The notes beneath the pieces are model-generated. The model had not been told where the DNA came from. It saw nothing but the letters and a program-made list of their open reading frames with translations, and searched no databases. The position numbers and the translations under genes were made by a program. Source: Rhabditoides inermis (taxonomy: Eukaryota > Nematoda > Chromadorea > Rhabditida > Rhabditidae). From it: 64,000 nucleotides of DNA. The stretch's first letter is position 1. Each line of letters starts with the position of its first letter. This document shows positions 1 through 12,371 of the stretch, in pieces. The DNA lies in NCBI GenBank assembly GCA_963966185.1, contig CAWZYM010000066.1:62001-126000 (forward strand). The letters are read 5' to 3'.

Positions 1-1706
1 TGTCTTGTAAACAGTACCTTTGAACTCTCCTGCAGGTTTAGTATTAATTAGATATCAAAATAAAGAGATTTGGAATTGTTTACTTTTTTGTTTACTTGTT
101 TACGTAAGTTTGTTTACTTGAAATTTTGTATTTATTTACTTGTTACCTGTACCAAGTATGAGTCCACTACCTTGAAAACTAACCGAGTTATACATTTTAG
201 ATTATTTCTGAGTAAAAAGGTGAAATTTTAAATATTAATTAAATTTCAAAAATTATATAGAAATCTAAATTAATTAATGAATAAAGGTGTCACGGTAGTG
301 ATAAATAAATAACAAAATCCAGTTGTGAACTCTCATCTGAAAGAAAGTTACGGGTCTCTAAGGTGAAATTTGATGTTTATGCTAATTTATCTCAGGTGAC
401 AGGTGAGCAACGACAGGTGTGAGGGTACCTGACAGGTACTCTGGACCAAAGGTGTCATTGGTGAAAGGGATGAGAGAATTAAAAATAAAATTTTCTAAAA
501 AGTTGAAACATACATGTACCGTATTTTACGTTTTGCATCTTACCTGATTGATCCTGTCAGCGGTCATATGCTCAACTGCAAAAATGAGCCACATTTAGTT
601 GAAAATCGAGGTTTTTTGAAAAAGTCAAATCCTTCTACAGTGAAGCTAAAAATCTGAATCTCTGTCATTAAATATTAGTTTTTGAGTTATGAATTAAATT
701 GCAAAATGCAGGTCTCAACTCTCATATAGTAAGAGATTGTAGTTGATCTAGTGAAACATGAAATATGATTTTTAATTTCAGTAATAGAGTTGAGCATAAA
801 TGTTTATGTTAATGGTGTCATAGAGACTGATTTACCATAAAAATATGAAAAATTAATATTGAATATGAAAGAAGTAATAATCAAAAATATAAAATTTCGA
901 CGAAAATTTGAATAATTATATTTTAAAAACGGAACGAGTGTTTCACTTGAAATTGAAATGGTGTGAACGGCCAATTGTCTTCTATGTTGAGCAAAAGTTT
1001 GAAATTTTAGACTTCAAAACTAACAAAGATATTCAAGGTTTTTGCGTTTTGCATCTTACGTGATTGATCCTGTCAGAAAATGAAAAATGCTGTAAAACTT
1101 TTTTGAACTGGTATTTCAAAATGAAACTGTAAAACTGTAAATAACATGCATTAGTCATGTTACTGTGCAAGTTTCATGACAAAATATTAAGTTTGAAGGT
1201 AGGTTTACATAGAAGTGGACCGAGTTGTTAGTGAACCCATTTAAGGAAATGAGATAGGGACCTATGTTAACGTGTGTCTGTTAAGAGTGATTAGTTGATC
1301 TTAAGTTTGTAGTTTGAGTGTGAAATGTCTCTTCAGTCTTGAGTTATGTTCCTCTGAAATTTTGGAAATTCTATATAAACCCATATAAGGAGTTATCGGA
1401 ATGAGTTCTAGTGACGTGTGTCAAGTCAATATAGTGTGCCAATTTTAAGTTTAGAGTATGAGACCCGTATCTTGAAACATGGACTGAGCATATGGGTGAA
1501 AAGTTTTTCAGGCTATGTCAAGTTCTTAGTAAAGTCATACGGTAAGTAGAGGTAAGCTTATGAAAAAGACACGATTGCATGCGGTAACAAGAACAATGTT
1601 AAGTTTACAGTATGAACTTCGATGGTGCAATGGTCACTGAGCTGCGTGCCCGGACAGACAAACAAACAAGGACCATAGCAAATTTTATATAGCCCCAGCC
1701 GGGGCG

Positions 1707-1812
1707 ACTAGCGGGCCGGAGGCTCGCTTCGCTCGCCTCCGGCCCGCTAGTGGCGGCGGCTTCGCCGCCGCACTGCGCTTCGAGGCTCGCGCGCCTTCGG
1801 CGCGCGAGCCTC
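1707..1812. repeat. Cluster of three GC-rich perfect hairpins
   Basis: Three inverted repeats lie side by side in an otherwise AT-rich region. The first pairs 1707-1723 with 1735-1751 (17 bp). The second, around 1752-1770, is a GGCGGC/GCCGCC stem with a TTC loop. The third pairs 1782-1795 with 1799-1812 (14 bp) around a TTC loop. The neighbouring AGCCCCAGCCGGGGCG near 1691 is a further small palindrome. The base composition is unlike anything around it. No coding potential. Confidence 0.8.
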
Positions 1813-1832
1813 TCCGCGTCAAATCATCAAAA

Positions 1833-2350
1833 CTTCTAATCTTAACTCTACTACAGCTCTAGTACACATCAGATATGGAAATCTCAAGTTTTATAGTTGT
1901 TTAAATTTTTGTTTATTTGTTTACATGACTTGTAAACATTAGATATGAACTCTCCGTTGGGTCTAGTTTACATCAAACATCGAAATCTCAAGTTTTGGAG
2001 TTGATTACAACTTTGTTTACTTGTTTATTTATCATGTAAACATCAGATATGAACTCTCCATCAAGTCTAGTACACTTTAGATATCAAAATCTCTAGTTTT
2101 GGAGTTGTTTACAACTTTGTTTACTTGTTTACTTATCATGTAAACATCAGATATGAACTCTCCATCAAGTCTAGTACACTTCAGATATGAAAATCTAGGG
2201 TTTTGGAGTTGTTTACAACTTTGTTTACTTGTTTACCTAACTTGTAAACACTACTATGTAACTCTCCAAATGATTTAGTATCGATTATACATCAAAATCA
2301 GGAGATTTGGAGTTGTTTACTTTTTTTGTTTACTTGTTTACCGAAGTTGT
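1833..2350. repeat. Tandem repeat, about 104-bp unit, 4-5 copies
   Basis: The motif CATCAGATATGAACTCTCC and its variants begin near 1937, 2041, 2145 and 2249, a constant spacing of 104 bp. Each unit ends with a TTTGTTTACTTGTTTAC stretch. Copies are diverged by point changes and by substitution of the phrase after CTCTCC. Confidence 0.75.
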
Positions 2351-3050
2351 TTACCTAAAAAATTGTAATTATTTACTTGTTACTTGTACCAAGTATGAAC
2401 CTTCTTCCTTGAAAACCAACTGAGATATTAATTTTAGAACATTTTTCAGTATTAAAAAGACGAAAATTGAATAATTAATTAAAATTGAAACATAAATTAA
2501 AAATCTGAAATAATTCATGAATGAAGGTATCACGGTAGTGATAATTAAATAAGAAAATCCAGGTGTCAACTCTCATCTAGACGAAAATTACGGGGTCGTA
2601 AAGTGAAATTTGAAGTTTATGTTAATTTATCTCAGGTGACAGGTGAGAGGCGACAGGTGAGATGGTACCTGGCAGGTACTCAGGACCTAAGGTGTCTTTA
2701 GTGAAAGGGTCAGTACTGTATCATGTTTGTGGGAAAAGTTATTGTGACTCAAAAGTGAAAAGTGCTCGAAAAATCGATATTTTCAGGTGTATCTACCTGT
2801 GCAGGTGAGCTAGGTGGATGAATCTGAGCGGTGACCGTGTGGTCAAGGGACCCATCAAAACGTACCGAGTTGACAAGATTTGAACTTCTGACTCTTGAGA
2901 TATGTGCCCGGACAAAGAAACATACGCCATAGCAAATTTTATATAGCCCTCGCAGGGCGAAATGTGCATGGAATAGTTATCTTCGATTTCAATCAGATAC
3001 CCGGAAAACTTGGAGCCCTAAATTTTGAAAGAGGGTTATAAGTTATAAGA

Positions 3051-3590
3051 TTAACAGTAAAATGAACGTACAGTCGAACTTCTGCTTATTTGAATAAGCA
3101 AACCACAATCAGTCATGTCCTTCGCCGCCGAATACTTTGCAATGTGTTGAGTACATTCTTTCAGCAGAAGATCAAACTTTTCACGAAAAGTTACGAGTGT
3201 ACGCAATTTTTCCAAAGAACAAGCATTCCTGCAAGGTTAAATGATTAAACATACTGCTTATAAAACTCACCTGTGTGTTTTTACAATCTGTATCATACGT
3301 TCTGCTTCTTGATCACTGAGAGGATTCGCAAATATCCGTTCTTTAATAGACAACTTGGATTCGTCCGTAGTCAGATTTACACGACGACCATATTGGTCAT
3401 AGAACAAACTGAGTGTTGAAACTAGATCTTTCAATAACTATGAAAAGTACTCATTACAAATATCAGATAATAAAAAAAACCGTTTGGGCGTTTATCCATT
3501 CATAAGTTCCATTCATGAGATTGTTTAATATTCGCATCGTAACGATTTTTTCAGACGGTAAATTGCAATATAATATTTGAATAATAAGTG
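3051..3590 (-). CDS. C-terminal exons of an unrecognised protein
   Basis: Three minus-strand exons join in frame: 3590-3481, 3437-3271 and 3228-3051, with introns of 43 and 42 bp and good GT/AG sites. They end in a TAA at 3053-3051. The product is about 150 residues, charged and probably helical, with motifs such as NLMNGTYEWINAQT, FYDQYGRRVNLTTDES and LVTFREKFDLLLKEC. Reading frame is kept across both junctions, which supports a real gene. The 5' part (3600-3850) is unresolved: candidate exons there do not join in phase, and one continuation meets a stop. A Met at 3537 could be an internal start. I do not recognise the family. Codon use is more AT-rich than in the downstream genes. Confidence 0.5.
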
Positions 3591-3881
3591 CTTAGGTTAT
3601 GGTTTCGTACTTCACCACCGGACATACACATACACATTGTGATTGTGACATTGATGGAATGTTCGGAACTATTGTTAATAAGCTCAAAAACTCAAACACA
3701 CACTCGCCTTCTGGTGAAATTTAATACTTAAAAAAAAGTTGTTAAAGATATTACAGAGTTGGTCCAATTGTTATACGAATTGCAATCAACGGTGAATGTC
3801 CATCAAACGCGATCAGAATGGTGAGCTAATCGAATAAACTGAATGGTAATTGTTTCATATAGACGTTGTATTCATGGCTGT

Positions 3882-4140
3882 CAAAAAAAAACATGCGCGA
3901 TATTAAGGAATGCGATGCGGTTCCCGTGTTTGATGTAAATAACGGTTCCATTTTGCTCCTAAAACCACGTTTCATCTAGACTGTTCCTACAGTTAATCCG
4001 AAAATGATACACCCGGAAGCGAATGGAGATATTGGTAATAATATTGCAAGAAAACTGAAAGATTTGATCGGAGAGGATTTCTGTCACGAGTTAATCAACA
4101 TCCATAAGAATCTACATACTACCTCTAACAGAGTATGTAT
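3882..4140 (+). pseudogene. Possible decayed coding remnant
   Basis: One plus-strand frame reads as protein-like from about 3897 to 4140 but is broken by an in-frame TAG near 3979. The part before the stop contains ECDAVPVFDVNNGSILLLK. The part after it, starting with the Met at 4004, contains GDIGNNIARKLKDLI and ELINIHKNLHTT. I found no splice pair that removes the stop and keeps frame. It may be a degenerate transposon or pseudogene piece, or chance. Bases 4141-4613 show nothing further beyond short GC-rich stretches. Confidence 0.2.
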
Positions 4141-4613
4141 CTTTGTGTATACCAAGCTTACGCACATTTTCCGCATCACGAACCAATGAGCGCGCGGGGG
4201 TGGGGTTAGTGAGCAGGTCTTTCAGCGAATCAGCGACCAGCTGCATACCTCCCAGACGTGCAGACCTAACCAGCGAACATAATTTTTTGGTCTTAAACTA
4301 TTGTTTCATGTTTTGTTTTGGTTTATAGTTGTTCAACGGACGATTTAGAGACAATATCATGATTAAACTCTGAAACATTTATTATTTGAATGATTTACAA
4401 GCGATTTTGGCTGCGAGCTGAGCGGCTCTGCGAGTCGCTAAAAAAACGCAAACGATCGGCGCTTCGCGCCGATCCTAATATCACACGTTCCGCGTAAGAA
4501 TCAAACGATTTTAGGGTAGATGGGACCTAGGAGCTGGATGTGTGCACATGGGGTTTTCGAAGGTGCTACAAGGTGGTATAGGTGGTTTCGGTCCAATATA
4601 CAAATTTGGTCAG

Positions 4614-4971
4614 TTAAAGTAACAGTGGCGACTTATTTTCAACTTGGAGTATTATCAAAAATCATATTATCCTAACACATTTGCAATTTTTGTGAAAGAA
4701 CGACGATTCTGCGTTATTTTCGATTCTGCCACTGCCAAGAATGCAGCTCAAAATTTGAATTTCCCGCCAACGCTTCACTGCAAAAACTGGAATTGGAGAC
4801 ATATCCGCAAATAAACAACGCCCGGTCACTTGCTTCTTGGCTCAGTGCATGTGCTCTGCGTTGTGGCCCCCGATCTTCGAGGGTTCGATTCCGGTCACCG
4901 CCAAATGTTTTGCTCGTGTGAAAATGAGGAGTTGTGGCAGGTTGTGGCATAAGTCGTCACTGTTCCTTTAA
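4614..4971. mobile_element. TTAA-flanked MITE with tRNA-like core, copy A
   Basis: Imperfect terminal inverted repeats begin TTAAAGTAACAGTGGCGACT on the left and mirror as AGTCGTCACTGTTCCTTTAA on the right. About 358 bp, no coding capacity. On the plus strand the interior carries TGGCTCAGTGCATGTG, close to a Pol III A box, and about 45 bases later GGTTCGATTCC, a good B box. Copies B (33767-34146) and C (56010-56805) share both ends and the core. Confidence 0.75.
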
Positions 4972-5439
4972 GGGACCACTATCTCAAATCAGCCAGTTTT
5001 GGTCCTATATAATAGCTCGTTCGATTTTTCTTGACATCCTCGTCCGATTCTTACGCGGAACATGTGATATAACGATTCCGGATAAACGATTGATTGATTT
5101 GATTTGACAAAAAAAGTGAACAACAAGCTAATGATAATAACAAAAATTAGAAAATAATACGGTGAAAATGAAGTGTTGGGGCGCCGCGCTAACCGATTGC
5201 GACGAGTGCCACGATTGGCATGTGGACAAGGTGGACGATCGATAATGTGAGCGCAAGTTCCGCTCAGCAGCATCTCACTCGTTCTATTGTCGCTTGTGAC
5301 GGCTACACCATTCATGTCGTTTCTTCGACTACATATTTTCGCCACGTTCACAATAATTGATAATGATAAAAATGCTTTATATAATATACACAAAATATGG
5401 ACAATCCAAATAGGTGGAAAAAAGTGGAATAATTTCGAG

Positions 5440-8118
5440 TTATCGATGGGTTGGAAGTTCATGATGTGATCCGTTGTTCAGCATCATCTGATGTATCTGC
5501 TTCATGTGCACTTCCACACAGTCCTCGAAGATCGACTGATTCCGGAGCGTCACCTGAATATCATCATCACACTCAGCACTCACGTATCACTCAACCACGC
5601 ACCTGCTTCTTGATCTCGCTGATCGTCTCCTGTAGCGTGTACAGGTCTAAAGGAGTGCATCTCTGTTGGCCAAGTGAGCGTACCTACAATCATCACACCT
5701 TATCACCTGTACTCATGATGCATACATACCTGGAGGAGGAGTGATGTGAGTGCTCCGATGAGCTCGAGAGAGCGCTTGTTCTTCACATCAAGACCGTTGT
5801 TGCAGTGCTTGACAATCTGCAGTGAGTGAGTGTTGCAGAGCTTGCGGAGCGCGTCCGGCCGAGCAGTCACCGCCACCTGGAACACATACATCACACATCG
5901 AGGCTGCTACAAGAGACTTGCCTCGCTGAGCTGCGGAAGCAGTTGTGCGTGGTAGTCAGAGATGCCATGCAAATACGTCGCCATCTGTTTGTTCAGCGAC
6001 TCCAGGTCAACAACCACTTGTGCGTACTTGTCCTGAAAGTATACCAGTTTCGCCGTCATATGTTACGCATTTGCCTGGAATGTGACGTGGTAGACGTCAC
6101 CGAGAAGGTTGGCCCTCTCTGCTTCGGCGTTCAGCTCCGTCAACTGTCGCACCAGTTGCTTCTTCATCTCGATCAGCTTTGACAGCTTCACAAGAAGCAC
6201 CAGCATGCGCACAGGGAAGTTTCCCACTTTCTCATCGCGAGGAGCTGGGAACAAATGTAAACCAGTGAAGGCAGAGTTCCGCATACCAGCGAGGCCCTTT
6301 TTCTGATTGAGCTTTGCTTGTGAGGCAGCAACGATAACGTCGGCCTTGGGAGTGCGCGAGTCACCGTGCATCATCTTTCCGTTGGGGAGGAACGGCGCCG
6401 GGCCCAGCTTCACCACTCCGGCAGGCAGAGCCGCCCTACACCAAACACGCTATGATTATATTCAACTGGCGATACTTACCTGTTCTGTTCGAGGAAATAT
6501 GTGAGACCGACGAGCTCAGGCCGACCGTCCGTCATCACCTCGCTGTCGGGGATGATCATAGGCGGAATCATCTCCTCCTTCTCGAACACAACACGGTACG
6601 CATCGGGAAGGACGGCGTCGATGGTGCCGGCATAAATGCCGTCTTTGGGATGGCGCACTCGAGCGTGGATCTTCATGCCCACAACGAGAGGGCGAGGAAG
6701 ACGCAGAGGTAGGTCCGACAGGTCCGTGTGAGTCTCCTGCAACAATACGCAAGTCACCTGAAATGCAATGCAAGAGTGCATCTTCGGTGTACCTGTAACA
6801 GAGTTCCTTCGTATATTTGGCGGATCTTAGTTCTCCTTTGCTCCAGTGCAATCCTCTCCTCCTCGAGAAATGCCGTCGAACAGCGACGAGGCTTACCTGC
6901 AGTGCAGAGATAAAAGATGAGTGATGGAAAAGAAAATAATTCCCTACCAATGAGACGTCGGATGGCGCGCCACTCGGGGCGACAGAGATTGCGTGTCTTG
7001 AGGTTGGGGAAGCTTTCTCTCAGCAGCTGACTGAACTCGTTGTCTCCGAGGAACAGCTGCTCGTCAACTCCAGAGTAGAACAGCTCACAGTAGACCCAGC
7101 GACGCGCCTTTGGTAGCTTCAAAACGTTCTTCAGCCTGAAAACAAGCAATAGTTCAAGAGAATGAGGAAGACATACCGACGTAGGTTGTCTCTGAGCGAT
7201 GGAGTGAGTTCGGTGTGGGGCGCGCGGGGGCGAGCCGTCATGATACCTTTCCTCTGCACGTGACTGATCAGAGTGTTGGACGAAAGCTGCGGCGGCACCG
7301 ACGCCTCGTTTGCAGCCAAACGAAGCTGTTCATCCTATATGGGAATAATTTGAATGATATACGCAACACACCTCCTCCTCTAGTAGCTGCTCCGCGTCGA
7401 TGTTCACATCTTCATCGGCTCTTGGTAACTGCGGGGGAGGGGCAAGACGCTGATACGGTTGAGCCTGAAAAAAAAAGTACGTATTGCAACAACAGCGCAA
7501 ATCAGTATACCTCTTTCTTGGCGCGACCTCGCGGCTTTGTTGTGAATTGAAACGAGGCCACACTGTCGTTGTCGTCGTCAACTTGAACGATTGTGTGTGG
7601 AGATGCACCGCCTGGGAAATCACTCAGGCGAGTGCGTTTAGACGGAGACGAGCTGCGACTCGCTCTCAAATGAAAATCCACATTCGCTAAGCACAACAGT
7701 CATGACTTACGTGAACAGAGAGGGAGCAACGGCCGGCGATCCAGGCTTCAAGGAAGGGCGGGGAACAGCGGAGATCAATCTAAACATGTGTAACTTTACC
7801 GTTTGATTCAGAAACGAGTTCACTTTGGTGCCGCTTTGAGTACAGCTTTCCTCGTCTTGGATGGAGATGTACGAGACTTTGATGATTCTGGCTCGCCTAC
7901 ATCTTGACGATATCGAGCAGGAACCTATAGATTGAATGTTATATTCAAAATAAATATTGTAATAACTCATCAATGAAACCACTCGCCTGAGATTTCTCTC
8001 GAAGACCGTAGGGAGACCGGGATGGGGACTGAGATTCGGACACAGCCGGAGCCTTGCCAACAAGTTGTGGAGTAGAAGGCGTACGACGTTTTGTAGGCGA
8101 ATCCTCTTCGTCTCCCAT
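5440..8118 (-). CDS. lin-9: LIN-9 / Mip130-like DREAM-MuvB subunit
   Basis: LIN-9 is a core subunit of the nuclear MuvB/DREAM complex, which represses or activates cell-cycle genes and, in nematodes, acts in the synMuv pathway. The minus-strand exons run from an ATG at 8118 to TAA at 5440-5442, with about ten short introns. After a Ser/Pro/Lys-rich N-terminus comes the diagnostic DIRP domain (exon about 7138-6951), with RRWVYCELFYSGVDE and LCRPEWRAIRRLIG. The next conserved exons follow: PRPLVVGMKIHARVRH (about 6732-6478), then a long helical stretch with LTELNAEAERANLLGD (6437-6073). The C-terminus is predicted coiled coil. An upstream in-frame ATG at 8139 is possible; the acceptor-like TTTATAG just before it suggests trans-splicing. 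The intron after exon 1 appears to use a GC donor (CAG|GCGAGT). The gene is divergent from ORC3. Confidence 0.88.
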
Positions 8119-8881
8119 ACCTTCTATAATATACATCATTGACTATAAAAAACGTACCCGAATACCAATTTTCTTACGTTACAAATCCAAAACTTGACAA
8201 TAGGCTTGAACTAGTTTTAAAAAAAATCAGTTCATTGCTATTGAATATACAATAAGCATATAGCACCTTCAAAAAAACAACAAAGTAAAGAAATTATTAG
8301 CACCTTCCAAGATGGCAAAAGATGACTACCAAATTCAGTAAAATGTGCTACTTTTAAACCGAAAAATAATTTTCAAATTCAAATATTTTCAAATATTGAC
8401 CCTGATTTTTGAACAATTTTGAACAATTTTTTGAAATGTTTTTTGAATTTCTGGCGCCAAATGACCAGACAACAAAGGAAATTTGAAAATAGGGCCTTTT
8501 GAATTTCTGTTGCTTTTCTGCAAATGTTTTGCCATCTTTTGCTATATGAAAAGGTGCTAATCAAAACATGAAATAACCATTTATTTATTTTTTGAAAACG
8601 CGCCTAAAAGTTTAAAAAATATTTGAAAAATACCATCTGACTTCATTGAAATGAACACCAGCGTCTTTATTACACCCATGATATACCGTAACCAAATCAA
8701 GAAAAATAGGTCCTGGAACGAAAACGAATAATTCGGCACCAAAGTACATTTCCCGCTCGCTCACTCACTCGCTTGTACGCAACGCTCTACGATTTCTGAT
8801 CTTCTTCCCAATATTGTTTGTACATCGCGATTTCATTATGTGCATAGTTGTCTCAAGTGACATGTTAATTGTGATTTCAGA
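8119..8881. promoter_or_regulatory. Divergent LIN-9/ORC3 intergenic region
   Basis: About 760 bp between divergently transcribed lin-9 and orc-3, so it must hold both promoters. It is AT-rich. It contains a small inverted-repeat element at about 8297-8560: the left end TTAGCACCTTCCAAGATGGC is mirrored by GCCATCTTTTGC...AAGGTGCTAA. No TATA box or known operator could be assigned. The ORC3 ATG directly follows TTTCAGA, a likely trans-splice acceptor. Confidence 0.5.
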
Positions 8882-11289
8882 ATGAGTGCATTTTCATTCT
8901 CTCGTGGCTCAAAGAAAAAACTGGAGCCAAAAGATCTTCAAATATTTGACGGCACTGATGTAGCCGATGCAAATAAGTCTGCAAAGGTGCGTGGTCATGT
9001 GAACAAGGACGACATACGAAAACTTTCTTGCAGAAACACAAAGAAGTTCTTCATATGCGCAAGCAAGGATTCCAGCTCCTGCAGAAAGATCTCGACCACG
9101 TTTATGAGCTCATCGCAGCTGTCGATGAGGTTCGTGAACGTTATAGTTTCTTTGTGGAATTTCGGTTTATAGATGTTTGTGAAGACAGCTACAGACATCT
9201 CGTCCTACTTGTTCGAAAAGGACGACAAGGAGGTGGAGGCGAGATGTCGCAGTGATGTTAATGTGTACGGCGAAGGCAGCTCGGTTCCTGGAGTCTTCCG
9301 TTCTGCTGTCATTCAGTGCAGTTTCACTGATCTTACACAATTGATCAACGCAGTTCGCACTAAATGTTAGTTTTCACAAGCTTTCACTTATCAAATGCCA
9401 AATGAAAGAGTTTTAGCTCAACATGCTGTCAGCAAGCTTGTCCAAATCTCTTCCGTGGATCGTTCAGTGAATTCTATTGTTGATATGTGCACCGAACTGA
9501 CAAAGAACAAGATGAGCAAGGGAAAGGTGATTGTTGGTGATTGCGTTCGTTTAAACATTTTTGTAGCCGTGTCTTCTGGTGCTTGAACAAGCTGAGTCGT
9601 TGGAGCCTGGATGGCTAGATCGATTGATCATGTTGTTGCGACCTATCCAGCCAATTCCTCGTCTCTTGGTAAGTAGTTTTTTTTAAATGATGATTCCGGT
9701 TTTGTTGTTATAGGTTTGTGTTTCTACCCATCCCGCAGTATTCGCCGGACTGTGCAGTCAAGCAACACTCTATTCCATTTCTCCTCACATGTTCAAGGTA
9801 TCATGCTTATGCATTGCGTATTTTAAAACTAACAAAACAGATGGAAACTCCTGACAAGATGTATGGTATGATAGCCTACAAGCTCGCTAACAATCCCAAT
9901 AACACTCTGCAGTTGAGCGGAGAATTGCTCAAGGACATGAGGTATGTTGATTGTATTTATGTGATATTTCTATTTTCATATTTTCAGGAAGCAATTTATG
10001 TGTGGTGATCATTCGTGGCAGTCGCTCAGAAAGACCTTGCGTCTTGCTCTTTGCCGACATACTATCCTCAACATGAAGTGGCACACTGAGGTTACGATTC
10101 AGGCTGCGCAATATCTGTATTTAGTTCTTTTACAGGATGCTAAGGAGTTTGAGCACTCAATTCCTGAATACTGGACATGGTTGGAGGTTCTGTACAAGCT
10201 GATTGTCAATGTTGGCAATGAGGATCACTCCATGGGTGAGAATAATTTATTCTAAAATGTGTACTTTAATTTTTTTAGACACTGGATCAATCTGTACCCG
10301 AGAAGAAAGGATGCTGGAGATTCACGAGCTTCTGCAGACAGACAACCAGAAGTTTTGGCTGTTTGACGGACTCAATAGGTACTTCTTTAGCACACTCGTT
10401 TGTTTCTTCCACGGCTATTGATTCATCATATTAGTCAGTGGCGCCAAGCTCTGGGACGCATGTCCCCCGTTGAACTGTTTACAACTGTGAGCCAAGTGAT
10501 GAAGGACACACAGGTTTGTCAAATATAGTTTTTTTTTTAAATACCGTTCACTTTTTAGGGAACTGAACGTTGCGATGAAATGCGCGAGAAAGTAATGGAG
10601 AAGTGCGAGGAACTACTTCAGAAACAGAAGGAAGAGACGAAAAAAAATATGGAAACGAAGCCTGATGCACCGGCGAAAGATACGGCGACTCCTAACAAGA
10701 AGAAGATGACAATGACGGAGATGCAAGCCGCAATGAAGCTCAAAATGAAAACGGTTAGTTTTTAGCACATATGTGTATTTTCTTGGTCTGTTTAGGCGGA
10801 AGATGGCGTTCGTTCGAAGCAGAGGGAGGTGATTGTTTGTCTAGAAAAAGTGCTGAAGGATATGTGCTTCGAGTGGATCAAGATGCCTGGCGCGAAGTCT
10901 CGAATTGTGATGGCTGTGGAAGGTGGGGATGGAGGGGATCCCCGCGCTATTGCCGCACCCAAATTGGCGATGGAGCAGGCTCTTGTGGGAAGAGACGAGT
11001 ATGCCAAGACTCCCCTTGCCATCGCCATGCGCTCCCTTCTCGCGCAGGAGTGGAAGTCAGTGATGCTGCAGGATTGGGGAGAGGACTTCACTGCAATGGG
11101 AGGAGGTGAAAAGGTGGGTGAGCAGTGTGCTAAAAAAGGAAACATGTGCGGAAAGAGGAAATCTTTATCCAGGCTGCGTTCACTGCTGCGATCGGGGAAT
11201 TGGAAAACATTGGTGTTATCCGGCATGCAGGTGAGAGGAAGCAGGGCGCCGTCGCTGTTCTCTTCCATCCCATCCAGCACATCGTGTGA
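8882..11289 (+). CDS. orc-3: Origin recognition complex subunit 3
   Basis: ORC3 is part of the complex that loads MCM helicases at replication origins in the nucleus. The exons join into a protein of about 600 residues with the ORC3 pattern. The N-terminal AAA-like core has VIQCSFTDLTQLINAVR, then KPCLLVLEQAESLEPGWLDR (the Walker-B-like region of ORC3), then a strand with VCVSTHPAVF and ISPHMFK. The ORC3 insert and helical region follow (ELLKDMRKQFMCGDHSW). The C-terminal winged helix ends with AFTAAIGELENIGVIRHAG, which aligns well with the end of ORC3 in other animals. Introns are short; the GT inside HAGERK near 11231 is read through to the TGA at 11287. The start follows TTTCAG directly. 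Exons 10560-10750 encode a Lys-rich stretch. It lies upstream of VMA21 on the same strand, 260 bp away, so an operon is possible. Confidence 0.85.
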
Positions 11290-11549
11290 GATTTGTTTTA
11301 TGTCTGTATATATTGTTCCATCGGTCATCTCACGAAATGATTCACTTTTTTATTGTTTCACTTTTCATACTCTTGCTCGCCTCATGTTCTCTTGTATTCT
11401 GCGATCTCTATGTTTACGTATAAATTGTTTCATTTTTTTGTCATTTTTTTTAGTATTTATTACAAGATCGTTGCTCTTCGATCCTTGATATTTACTATTT
11501 TATTATTACGTATTATATTACTTTTGATTAGGAAGTTGATCGTTACCTG

Positions 11550-12142
11550 ATGGCAAACAAGAAGAAGTCTAATGAGACTCGAGATTCTTCGACCGACAGC
11601 AGCTCCAGTATTGGATCTTTCGAGAAGGTACGATTGTGATTGTATATCAATGGGGTGGATCTCATATGATGTATTTTCAGGTAGAGGAGTCTGAGGTGAA
11701 GGACGTATTGGCGGAACAGTTTCAAGCCGAGGCTTTGGCGAAGGAGAAGGAGGAGCGGAGTGTGGAGCAGGTGGAGGATCTGCTATCCAAGCCGCTCACC
11801 GAGCAGCAGCTACAATTCTACGACGAGGAGGCTAAGTCGCGCGCTATCGGAAACCTCATTCTCTTCTCCCTCCTCATGTTCGTGCTACCTTTCGGAGCCA
11901 TGTTTTTCGCATACTGGAACTACTTTCTCCGTGAGTGATCTTCTACAATATATACCATAACATTTTCCGTTTCAGCACATGGTTATTCTCCGGCGGACGC
12001 GATGCTCTACTCTGGTCTCATCGCAGCTGCTCTCACCATCCTCGTCGCTGCTGCGTTTGTGTGGGTGGCATACAAGGAGGAAGTGGAAGGAGAGAAGCTG
12101 CTCAAGAAAGAGGTTGGTGACGCCGACAAGAAAGAGCAGTAG
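11550..12142 (+). CDS. VMA21-like V-ATPase assembly factor, long paralogue
   Basis: VMA21 is a small ER membrane chaperone for assembly of the V0 sector of the vacuolar H+-ATPase. Exons 11550-11627, 11681-11930 and 11976-12142 give 164 residues. The C-terminal half is a VMA21 domain: two hydrophobic segments, about residues 96-115 (NLILFSLLMFVLPFGAMFF) and 127-148 (AMLYSGLIAAALTILVAAA), joined by a short loop. The N-terminal 90 residues are acidic and Ser-rich, unlike the usual VMA21 of about 100 residues. The C-terminus is KKEQ, a canonical KKxx ER-retrieval signal. A TTGATTAG acceptor-like site lies 19 bases before the ATG. The second VMA21-like gene starts 515 bp downstream. Confidence 0.75.
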
Positions 12143-12371
12143 ACATGTCTAATAATCCTTGTGTGCTATTCTATCACCTCTATATTTTTTAGTTCACTTG
12201 GCTCAGAATTCACTGTATTATTCTCTAGTTTTCTGGTATTCTGTACATACTAATAACTTTTTGGTATTTTGTACGTTTTCATTCCCTTACACTTCTTCCC
12301 AATTCGAACCAGTAGAGTCCACCAAATGTGATTATGATTATTACATGTGATCCCACTACGACGGGAGTGTA

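Larger units (their letters stand above)
1..2950. repeat. AT-rich repeat region, no gene seen
   Basis: No convincing coding exon on either strand. Most of it is built from related sequence in which TTTACTTGTTTAC-like motifs recur. Bases 1-480 resemble 2236-2715 (for example the ACCAAGTATGA... and CAGGTGACAGGTGAG stretches), so a segment of about 480 bp has been duplicated about 2.2 kb away. Two further related pairs are the lines near 535 and 1045 (GCATCTTAC.TGATTGATCC) and the lines near 1675 and 2928 (ATAGCAAATTTTATATAGCC). This looks like intergenic or transposon-derived DNA. Confidence 0.7.
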
